Shown here piece by piece: positions 50,681 to 57,766 of a DNA stretch of 64,000 nt; within the stretch, counting starts at the first letter, position 1, and each line of letters begins with the position of its first letter. Source of the stretch: Gammaproteobacteria bacterium. Lineage in GTDB: Bacteria; Pseudomonadota; Gammaproteobacteria; Steroidobacterales; Foliamicaceae. The translations under genes and the position numbers were made by a program. The notes below the pieces were generated by a model. The model made no database searches, was not told the origin of the DNA, and was given only the letters and a program-made list of their open reading frames with translations. The DNA is taken from the NCBI GenBank assembly GCA_009845905.1, contig VXYS01000006.1:16166-80165 (forward strand), written 5' to 3'.

Positions 50681-51478
50681 CTAGTCTTTCAGAACGAAAT
50701 CAGCCACGATGCGGGTCCATTCCCCGGGCTGCTCGTCAATGATGTCGTGAGTGCCGCCTTCCAACTCGGCGTATTCGAAGTCCGGCCTGAGCTTGTTCAC
50801 GCGCTTGCAAACCTCGTAGATGTCGTCGCCGGTATTGGTGAACACCAGGGTCGGCTGGGTCATCTTGCGCAAAGGCTCGGACAGGTCGTGGGCGAAGGCG
50901 GCGGCGTGGCCGTAGCGGGCGGTCTCGCCGGCGATCAGCATCTGCACCACGCCCCAGTGCATGGCCCGCAGGTTGGTCCAGCCCGGCGTGAAGTGCACGC
51001 GCCGGTTCCACAGGTCCATCAGGTGGCTGCCGTCGGCCTTCGGGCCGGATTCGACGCGGTTGCTGGTCGCCTGTTTCCACTTGTCCTGCTCCTCGCGGGT
51101 GAGCAGCGGCGCGCCGTTCAGCACCACCCGGGTAACCCGCTCCGGCTCCATCACCGCCAGTTCCGCGGCGATCGACGCGCCGGTGTGATGGCCCAGCACG
51201 GCGGTGCGTTCGAGTTCGAGGTGATCGATCACGCTGCGGATCGCGTTCGCGTAATCCGGAATCCATGGCTGCTCGTCGGGCACGTGGGACTGGCCGAAGC
51301 CGGGCGTGTCGATGCCGATCGCGCGTATTCCGCGCTCGGCCAGCGGCTGATAGGCGGCCTCGAACATCTCCGAGGAGCTGGGCGACTGGTGGAGCAGCAG
51401 CAGCGGCGCGCCGCTCCCCGCCTCCTGGTAGTGGATCTGGCCGAACGGCCCGTCGGCGTAGCCTTTGCGTCTTTTCAT
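50681..51478 (-). CDS. alpha/beta-fold hydrolase with His at the nucleophile position
   Basis: From ATG 51478 the protein has 265 residues and a clear alpha/beta hydrolase core: IHYQEAGSGAPLLLLHQSPSSSEMF, GIDTPGFGQSHVP, the acid in VFTNTGDDIYE and the catalytic His in LEGGTHDII. The nucleophile elbow reads LGHHTGAS, so the residue in the Ser place of GxSxG is His98. Some cofactor-free dioxygenases and lyases of this fold do not use a Ser nucleophile, so the reaction may be a C-C or C-N bond lysis rather than ester hydrolysis. It is first in the four-gene minus-strand operon. Confidence 0.82.
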   Translation of the reverse strand: MKRRKGYADGPFGQIHYQEAGSGAPLLLLHQSPSSSEMFEAAYQPLAERGIRAIGIDTPGFGQSHVPDEQPWIPDYANAIRSVIDHLELERTAVLGHHTGASIAAELAVMEPERVTRVVLNGAPLLTREEQDKWKQATSNRVESGPKADGSHLMDLWNRRVHFTPGWTNLRAMHWGVVQMLIAGETARYGHAAAFAHDLSEPLRKMTQPTLVFTNTGDDIYEVCKRVNKLRPDFEYAELEGGTHDIIDEQPGEWTRIVADFVLKD

Positions 51479-51548
51479 TGCGGAGTCATCCCCTATCAAG
51501 CGGGCGCGTTAGTGTAGCCCAGCAGGACGTCCGCACACTCCCTGAACC

Positions 51549-51554
51549 TATAAT
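51549..51554 (+). promoter_or_regulatory. consensus -10 box in the divergent catabolic promoter region
   Basis: TATAAT lies in the 163-base gap between the alpha/beta hydrolase (minus) and the isochorismatase-like gene (plus). No good -35 hexamer is seen 16-18 bases upstream, which would be expected if an activator is needed. The reverse strand reads TATTAT at almost the same place, so the box could serve both directions. Confidence 0.35.
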
Positions 51555-51641
51555 ACCTGCGCCCCGCGACGCCTTCGGACGTTGCCGTTGATGGAATAAC
51601 ATGGGCTTTAGCTACGTCGAAGTCATTGCTCAGGTGCGCCG

Positions 51642-52355
51642 ATGCCACAGATGCAAACCTCCAGTCTGACGCCGCGCCAATACTGGGAAGAGGTCAAGTC
51701 CAACCCGAACCGGGCGCGTTTCGGATTTGGGGAAAAAGCGGTGCTGATCAACATCGATCTGCAGCGCGCCTATACGGACATCGACAGCTTTCCCACGGCC
51801 TACCAGACCAACCCCGGCCAGATCGACTACGTCAACCGCCTGTCGGCGCTGGCGCGCGAGAAGAACATGCCGGTGATCTGGACCTACGTCGCCTACATGG
51901 GCAACGCGGACGACGCCGGTGTCTGGGGCACGCGCACCGATACCGAGAATTCCCTTCAGAACATCAAGGAGGGCGGCGCCCGCGCGGAGCTGGACCCGCG
52001 ACTGAGCGTGGACCGGGAACGCGACGCCGTGGTCAACAAGCGCATGGCCAGCGTCTTTCACGACAGCCTGATTCCCTCGCTGCTGGTCTGGCACAAGGTG
52101 GACACGGTGATCCTCACCGGCGGCAGCACCTCCGGTTGCGTGCGCGCCTCCGCGGTTTCGTCCCTCTCGCACGGCTACCGGACGATCGTGCCGGAGGAGT
52201 GCGTTGCGGACAAGCACGAGATACCGCACTTCGCCAACCTCTGCGACATCATGCTCAAGTACGCGGATGTGGAGCCCTTCGCCGCGGTGGCGGACTGGCT
52301 GGAGAACCATCCCGGCTGTGCGCCGATTCGCCGGGCGCGCGGCGTCGGCTTCTAG
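51642..52355 (+). CDS. isochorismatase-fold cysteine amidohydrolase
   Basis: The 237-residue protein has the Asp-Lys-Cys triad of the isochorismatase-like hydrolases: Asp in LINIDLQRAYTD, Lys in AVVNKRMASVFHDS and Cys in LTGGSTSGCVRASA. The first residues (PRQYWEEVKSNP) and the STSGCVRA block are close to N-carbamoylsarcosine amidase and maleamate amidohydrolase. These enzymes release ammonia or carbamate from small amides. It opens the plus-strand arm of the divergent island, ten bases before a PuuE-like gene, so the products may be used in sequence. Confidence 0.86.
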   Translation: MPQMQTSSLTPRQYWEEVKSNPNRARFGFGEKAVLINIDLQRAYTDIDSFPTAYQTNPGQIDYVNRLSALAREKNMPVIWTYVAYMGNADDAGVWGTRTDTENSLQNIKEGGARAELDPRLSVDRERDAVVNKRMASVFHDSLIPSLLVWHKVDTVILTGGSTSGCVRASAVSSLSHGYRTIVPEECVADKHEIPHFANLCDIMLKYADVEPFAAVADWLENHPGCAPIRRARGVGF

Positions 52356-52364
52356 GGATTCCCC

Positions 52365-53297
52365 GTGCGGGAAGATCCAGCGCTTTACGACTATCGCGCC
52401 TGGGACGAGCGCCTGCCGATCCGTTGGCCGGACGGCGCCCGGGTCGCCTTCTGGGTAGCGCCGAACGTCGAGTTCTACGAACTGGACCCGCCGGCCAATC
52501 CGCAACGCAAGGCCTGGCCGCGTCCGACTCCCGATATCCAGGGCTACGGAACACGCGACTACGGCAACCGGGTAGGCCATGTGCGCATGATGGAAGTGCT
52601 CGACCGCCATGGCGTGCGCGGTTCCGTGAGCCTGTCGGTGGCGCTTTGCGAGCATCACCCCGAGATCATCGACATGTGCCGGGAGCGTGACTGGGAGTTT
52701 TTCAGCCACGGGATCTACAACACCCGCTACGCCTACGGAATGGACGAGGCCCAGGAACGCGCGATGATCGAGGACTCGGTGCGCACGATCGCCAGGCACA
52801 CCGGGCAGCGGTGCGCCGGCTACCTGGCCTCGGCCCTCACGCACACCGAGCGCACGCTGGACCTGTTCAGCGAGGCCGGCGGGCTTTATACCTGCGACCT
52901 GTTTCATGACGACCAGCCCACGCCCGTGCGGGTGCGCTCCGGCAAGCCGTTCGTTTCCGTGCCGTACTCGCTGGAACTGAACGACACGATTGTGTATGTG
53001 GTCAACCGTATCGAGCCCAGGCGTTACGGCGAGATGATCAAGCAGGCCTTCGACCGGCTGTACCGGGAAGGCGAACAGGGCGGAACGGTCATGTGCGTGC
53101 CGCTGCACGCCTACCAGGTGTCGCATCCCCACCGGATACGCGCGTTCGAGGATGCGCTGGCCTATATCACCGGGCACCCGGACGTGTGGGTGACCACCGG
53201 CCGGGAAATTGCCGAGTACTTCGTGGAACACTATTACGACCAGGCCGTCGCGAAGTGGGGCGAGAGAAATCCGGAGGACGGCGGAAATGGCGCTTGA
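52365..53297 (+). CDS. PuuE-like polysaccharide deacetylase-fold hydrolase 2
   Basis: The 310-residue paralogue (GTG 52365) shares with the copies at 49028 and 53287 the opening LPIRWPDGARVAFWV, the YGTRDYGNRVGHVRMMEVL block, FFSHGIYNTRYAYGMDE, the AGYLASALTHTERTL segment, CDLFHDDQPTPVRV and the His motif PLHAYQVSHPHRIRAF. The HGxxNTR region is the most allantoinase-like of the three. It overlaps the third paralogue by 11 bases. A cyclic ureide, imide or amide ring is a likely substrate type, by family analogy only. Confidence 0.84.
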   Translation: MREDPALYDYRAWDERLPIRWPDGARVAFWVAPNVEFYELDPPANPQRKAWPRPTPDIQGYGTRDYGNRVGHVRMMEVLDRHGVRGSVSLSVALCEHHPEIIDMCRERDWEFFSHGIYNTRYAYGMDEAQERAMIEDSVRTIARHTGQRCAGYLASALTHTERTLDLFSEAGGLYTCDLFHDDQPTPVRVRSGKPFVSVPYSLELNDTIVYVVNRIEPRRYGEMIKQAFDRLYREGEQGGTVMCVPLHAYQVSHPHRIRAFEDALAYITGHPDVWVTTGREIAEYFVEHYYDQAVAKWGERNPEDGGNGA

Positions 53298-54216
53298 CCC
53301 GTCCTACCTGAAGTACCGCCGCCGCCGCTACGGCATGGACCACGACCTGTACGAGTGGTCGATGCTGTCCGAGCGCGCGCCCGTCGCATGGCCGAACGGC
53401 GCCCGGGTGGCGCTTTGGGTGAACCTGGCGGTGCAGTTCTTCCCGCTGAACCAGAGCGGCAAGCCGTTCCGGCCGCCGGGCGGCATGAGCACGCCGTACC
53501 CCGACCTGCGCCATTACACGCTACGCGATTACGGCAACCGGGTGGGCCTGTTCCGCTGCCTCGAAGCCCTGGACGCGGCCGGCATTACCCTCACGTTTTC
53601 AGTCAACGCGGCCATCGCCGGGCGTTACCCGCAGTTGATTGAGCGCCTGAACCGGCGCGGCAACGAGATACTGGCGGGTTCCTGGCACATGGACACCCTG
53701 CATCACGGCGAACTGGCCATCGAAGACGAGCGGGAGTTGATCGGCCGCTCGCTCGCGGCCCTGCGCGCGGTCGTGGACCAGCCCGTCACGGGCTGGCTGG
53801 GCCCGGCGCGGTCGCAAAGCGGCAACACGCCGGACCTGCTGGCCGAGGCGGGCATACGCTACATGGGTGACTGGATCAACGACGACATGCCGTATCCGTT
53901 CGCGACCCGGCACGGCGAGCTGATTGCGCTGCCCCTGTCGCTGGAACTCGACGACCAATTCATCGTCCAGAACAACCTGCACTCGGAATGGGAATACGCC
54001 GACCAGGTGAAGGACGCCTGCGATTACCTGCTGGCGGAGGCCGAGAGCACCGGACACGGGCGCTTGCTCGCGCTGTCAATCCACCCCTGGCTGATGGGCC
54101 AGCCGCATCGCATCGGCGCGCTGGAGGCGGCCCTCAAGCACATTTCCGGGCAGACCGGCATCTGGTCCGCCGGAGCCTCCGACATCGTCGCAGCCTGGTC
54201 AGCGCAACGCGCCTGA
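53287..54216 (+). CDS. PuuE-like polysaccharide deacetylase-fold hydrolase 3
   Basis: The 309-residue paralogue starts at ATG 53287 inside the end of the previous gene. It has VAWPNGARVALWVNLAVQFF, LRDYGNRVGLFRCLEAL, a changed metal-site region (ILAGSWHMDTLHHGE, where the first His position of the relatives is Gly-Ser), GWLGPARSQSGNTPDLLAEAG, WINDDMPYPFATR and LSIHPWLMGQPHRIGAL. The substitution at the first His suggests different activity from copies 1 and 2, or a non-catalytic partner. It ends the plus-strand arm; a family B repeat separates it from the convergent receptor gene. Confidence 0.84.
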   Translation: MALDPSYLKYRRRRYGMDHDLYEWSMLSERAPVAWPNGARVALWVNLAVQFFPLNQSGKPFRPPGGMSTPYPDLRHYTLRDYGNRVGLFRCLEALDAAGITLTFSVNAAIAGRYPQLIERLNRRGNEILAGSWHMDTLHHGELAIEDERELIGRSLAALRAVVDQPVTGWLGPARSQSGNTPDLLAEAGIRYMGDWINDDMPYPFATRHGELIALPLSLELDDQFIVQNNLHSEWEYADQVKDACDYLLAEAESTGHGRLLALSIHPWLMGQPHRIGALEAALKHISGQTGIWSAGASDIVAAWSAQRA

Positions 54217-54231
54217 CCGCAACCCCTTAGG

Positions 54232-54296
54232 GCAGGAGGGCGGGAAGCCCTCGCTCCCGGGGCTCCTGGTCGAGGGCGGGACGCCCTCGCTCCCAG
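54232..54296. repeat. family B palindromic repeat, tandem copy
   Basis: Two direct copies of the first module lie in tandem: GAGGGCGGGAAGCCCTCGC at 54236 and GAGGGCGGGACGCCCTCGC at 54272, each followed by TCCC. The spacing is about 36 bases. They fill the convergent gap between the third deacetylase-like gene and the TonB receptor. Confidence 0.65.
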
Positions 54297-54297
54297 G

Positions 54298-56796
54298 CTA
54301 GAAGCGGGCGGTGAGTTCGAGGCCCACGCGCCGCAGGTCGGCCGGGTGGATGAACGTGCCGCCGAACTCGGGCGCCGGGATCACCTCTTCCAGATAGACC
54401 TCCTCGGTCGCGTTCTTCGCGAACACCACAGCCGAGAGCCGGTCGTTCTCCACGCCCACGCGCAGGTTCAGCACCGTGTAGCTGTCGCGCCGGGTGGGCG
54501 TGAAGTCGCTGGCCACGCCGTTGAACAGCGTCGCGCGCTGCTGGTCCTGGACCACGTGGAACCAGGTTTCGCCCACGGCCGACACGTCGGCCGAGGCCGC
54601 CAGCCGCCAGTCGCCGGTCAGTGGCATGACCACGCGGGCGCCTGCGCTGGCCGTCCAGTCCGGCGTGTACGGCGACTTGTTGCCGACCGTGTCGGGCCGC
54701 ACGCTGTTGGCTTCGATCTCGCTGTCCACGTAGCCCCAGCCCGCGTAGACGTCGAGGATGTCCGTCACCGCCCAGGTGGCGCCGATTTCCGCGCCCTGCA
54801 GGCTCACTTCGTCGACGTTGCCGTTCAGCCGCAGCAGGCCGAAGGGGCCCACCAGGAACTCGAAGAACTGCATGTCGTCCACCTGCACGTTGAAGGCCGT
54901 GGCTTCCAGCCTCAGGCGGTCGTCCAGCAGGCTGCCCTTGACGCCCACTTCAAGCGAAACGGAAGTTTCCTTGTCCACGTCGTCGGTGATCCCCACGGGC
55001 ACCTGCGGCGGCGCCCCCACTGCGGCCAGGAACACGTTGTTGATCAGGCCGTTGATGAAGATGTCCACGGTGGCCTTGGCGCCCTGATTGTTGAATCCGC
55101 CGCTCTTGAAGCCCACGCCGCCGCTGGCGAACAGCGTCCAGTCCTCGGTCACGTCCCAGGTGAGCGAGAGCTTCGGCTGGAACTGGCTGAAGGTGCGGGA
55201 CTTGGGCGCGATCGAACCGGCCGGATTCACGCCGGGACACAAACCGGGGTTGATCGGCGCATTGCCGGTGTAGGGCGGTCCGTCGCAGTCGATGTACTGC
55301 GACAGGGCGTTGACCGGCACCAGGTTCTCCACCTTGCGGCGCTCGCTGTCGAAGCGCAGCGCCAGCGAGACTTCGGTGGTTTCGGTCATTTCATAGGAGA
55401 GTTCGCCGAAGGCCGCCATCACCTGGCTGCTGAAGCGATCGTGCACCAGTTGCTCGGTCGGGTTGTCGCCGCTTTGCGGCACGTACAGCTCCTGCGTGAT
55501 GCCGTTGCCCAGGTCCAGCCCGGTGTTGACGCCCACCTCGCGGTCGATGTCGAGGAAATAGGCGCCGGCCAGCCAGGTCAGGGGCCCGTCGCCGGTGGAG
55601 TTCAGCCGCACTTCGACGCTGAAGTCGGTCTGTTTGCGCTCCTGGTACTGGGTGCCGTCGCAGGCGATCGGCGTGTACGGCCCCAGCAGGGACACGGGGA
55701 AGTTCGGGTCGGGTCCCAGGTACGTGGGAGCGGGCAGCCGCACCCCGGCGTTGAATGCCTCGGTCACCGAATTCAGGCAGTGCTGGTTGGCGTTGAAGAA
55801 GCCGAAGGCGCCGCTGGTGCCGTCCGCGCTCAGGTTGTTGTCGATCTTGCTGTACAGGAACCAGGCGCGCATGTCGGCCCAGCCGAGCGCATGGTCCACG
55901 CGGGCGGAGAACTCCGTGGCCTCCTGTTCGTTGCCGGGATCGATGTTGGTCTGGAAGACGAACTCGTGGTCGTTGACGTCCTCGAAGAACTGCGGCACGC
56001 CGAATAGCTGCGCGAACAGCGGAAGATGAAAGGCCGCGTTGAAGGTGATCGACGCCGCGTCGACCTCGCCGTACCGGAACTTGAAGTCCCAGCTGGTCTC
56101 TTCGGAGGGGTCCCAGGTCAGGCGGGCATTGACGTTGTAGCCGCGGTAGTCGTCCATGATGTCGTCGCGGTTCAGATAAGTGTTCTCGTAGAAGCCGTCG
56201 GTTGTGCGGTAGTCGCCCTGCACGCGGAAGTTGATGCCTTCGGCCAGGGCGCTTTCGATGGCGCCGGAGTACAGCCAGGTGTTGTCGCCCGCGCCGCTGG
56301 CCTTGACGTAGCCGCCGGTATCGCCGCCGGGCTTGTCGGTGGTGATGATGATGGCGCCGGCCGCGGCGTTACGCCCGTACAGCGCGCCTTGCGGCCCCTT
56401 GAGTATTTCGATCTGGCTCAGGTTCGCGTACTCCCGGTTCAGCGCCGCCGGATTGGTCATCAGCACGCCGTCGACAATCAGCGCATAGGAGTTCTCGGCA
56501 TCGCGCGCGCCGTTGATTCCGCGGATGTTGACTTGCGTGTCGCCCACTTCCGCCGTGTCCACGATCGACACGCCGGGCGTCATGTACACGAAGTCCTCGG
56601 CGCGCTGAATGCCGGACCGCTCGATGTCCTCGGCAGTGAGCACCCGCACCGTCCCGGGCACGTCGCGCAGCGTTTCCTCGCGCTGGCGGGCGGTCACGAT
56701 GATTTCCTCGATCGCATCCTGCGCCGGCGCGACCGGCGCCAGAAGCACCACGCCGAGTGCGCAAAAAGCCAGTTGTCTCAAAGGGTTCGTGTTCAT
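54298..56796 (-). CDS. TonB-dependent outer membrane receptor of the catabolic island
   Basis: From ATG 56796 the protein has 832 residues: signal peptide (QLAFCALGVVLLAPVAPA), TonB box EEIIVTARQREETL, plug (AEDFVYMTPGVSIVDTAEV, VNIRGINGARD, IEILKGPQGALYGRNAAAGA) and a barrel ending LRRVGLELTARF with terminal Phe. It shows the IxxxKPxG plug end. Its position next to three amidase-like genes suggests uptake of the compound they degrade. Its 3' end converges on the deacetylase-like genes and its 5' end diverges from an SDR gene with a 151-base gap. Confidence 0.9.
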   Translation of the reverse strand: MNTNPLRQLAFCALGVVLLAPVAPAQDAIEEIIVTARQREETLRDVPGTVRVLTAEDIERSGIQRAEDFVYMTPGVSIVDTAEVGDTQVNIRGINGARDAENSYALIVDGVLMTNPAALNREYANLSQIEILKGPQGALYGRNAAAGAIIITTDKPGGDTGGYVKASGAGDNTWLYSGAIESALAEGINFRVQGDYRTTDGFYENTYLNRDDIMDDYRGYNVNARLTWDPSEETSWDFKFRYGEVDAASITFNAAFHLPLFAQLFGVPQFFEDVNDHEFVFQTNIDPGNEQEATEFSARVDHALGWADMRAWFLYSKIDNNLSADGTSGAFGFFNANQHCLNSVTEAFNAGVRLPAPTYLGPDPNFPVSLLGPYTPIACDGTQYQERKQTDFSVEVRLNSTGDGPLTWLAGAYFLDIDREVGVNTGLDLGNGITQELYVPQSGDNPTEQLVHDRFSSQVMAAFGELSYEMTETTEVSLALRFDSERRKVENLVPVNALSQYIDCDGPPYTGNAPINPGLCPGVNPAGSIAPKSRTFSQFQPKLSLTWDVTEDWTLFASGGVGFKSGGFNNQGAKATVDIFINGLINNVFLAAVGAPPQVPVGITDDVDKETSVSLEVGVKGSLLDDRLRLEATAFNVQVDDMQFFEFLVGPFGLLRLNGNVDEVSLQGAEIGATWAVTDILDVYAGWGYVDSEIEANSVRPDTVGNKSPYTPDWTASAGARVVMPLTGDWRLAASADVSAVGETWFHVVQDQQRATLFNGVASDFTPTRRDSYTVLNLRVGVENDRLSAVVFAKNATEEVYLEEVIPAPEFGGTFIHPADLRRVGLELTARF

Positions 56797-56947
56797 TCGC
56801 AACTCCGGGGTCTGAACGTTTGCCGGCTTTCGCCTTGTCGCCGGCTTGCTGAAGTCGGGAAGTTTAGGCTTGGGGGACGATTCCAGTCAATGCGGCATTG
56901 GCGGCGTGATAGATTAGCCGCCTTTCCGGCATCGCTTGGGGGCGACT

Positions 56948-57757
56948 ATGGCAGAGGCAAGGACAGTGGTGGTTACCGGCGGCACGCGCGGCATCGGCAA
57001 GGGGATGGCGCGCGAGTTCCTCAAGCGCGGCCACCGGGTCGTCGTGTGCGGGCGCAGCGACGACAGCGCCGCCGCTGCCGCCGCCGAACTGGCCGAACAC
57101 GGCGAGGTGCTCGGCAAGGGCTGCGACGTGAGCGACTACGCCAGCGTGCAGGCCCTGTGGGACGCGGCTGTGATGCGTTTCGGGAGCGTCGATATCTGGA
57201 TCAACAACGCCGGCATCAGCAATCGCCGCGCCAACGTGAACGAACTTCGGCCCGAAGAAATGGCGGAAGTCGTGAGCACGAACCTGACCGGTTCCTTCAA
57301 CGGCTGCCGGGTCGCGATCGATGGCATGCGAGAGCAGGAAAACGGCGGAGCCGTGTACGTGTTCGAAGGATTCGGCAGCAACGGCATGACCGCGCCGGGA
57401 CTCACTCCCTACGGCTCCACCAAGCGCGCGATCAGCTACATGGCGCAATCGCTGGCCAAGGAGGTGCGCGGCAGCAACGTGATCGTGGGCGCGCTGAGCC
57501 CCGGCATCGTGATCACCGACATGTCGATGCTGGCGGGCGGGCGCGACACCGATCGCGCGGCCCAGGCTCGCAAGATCTACAACATCCTGGGCGACCGGGT
57601 GGAACGCGTCACGCCCTGGCTGGTGGAAAAGGTGCTGGCGAACCGCAAGAACGGGGCGGCCTTCCGCTGGTTGACCCGCCTGCGGTCCGTCGGCCGGTTC
57701 CTGTGCCCCGTTTACCACCGCCGCGACGTCGTCAGCGACTACGCCCCCGGCACCTGA
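56948..57757 (+). CDS. short-chain dehydrogenase/reductase, NOL/NYC1-like pattern
   Basis: The 269-residue SDR (start ATG 56948) has VVVTGGTRGIGKGMAREFL, VVVCGRSDD, IWINNAGISNRRANV, and catalytic Tyr/Lys in TPYGSTKRAISYMAQSL. The following SPGIVITDMSMLAGG and the VFEGFGSNG in place of the usual Ser strand (position of the catalytic Ser is not obvious) recall the chlorophyll-b-reductase-like SDRs NOL/NYC1. No pigment genes are nearby, so this is only a similarity of pattern. It lies nine bases upstream of glnS on the same strand. Confidence 0.78.
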   Translation: MAEARTVVVTGGTRGIGKGMAREFLKRGHRVVVCGRSDDSAAAAAAELAEHGEVLGKGCDVSDYASVQALWDAAVMRFGSVDIWINNAGISNRRANVNELRPEEMAEVVSTNLTGSFNGCRVAIDGMREQENGGAVYVFEGFGSNGMTAPGLTPYGSTKRAISYMAQSLAKEVRGSNVIVGALSPGIVITDMSMLAGGRDTDRAAQARKIYNILGDRVERVTPWLVEKVLANRKNGAAFRWLTRLRSVGRFLCPVYHRRDVVSDYAPGT

Positions 57758-57766
57758 CGCTGGGGC

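Noticed and set aside
51601..51669. A 22-codon frame in the leader of the isochorismatase-like gene with a CHRC motif, overlapping the gene start.
   Set aside because: It has no ribosome binding site of note and no family; such short frames are expected by chance in GC-rich DNA.
48246..53297. Calling the island a nicotinate (nicCDEF) degradation cluster.
   Set aside because: The hydrolase, isomerase and amidase fold types match, but there is no 6-hydroxynicotinate monooxygenase, the isomerase lacks the expected cysteines, the hydrolase lacks the Ser nucleophile, and three PuuE-like genes have no place in that pathway.
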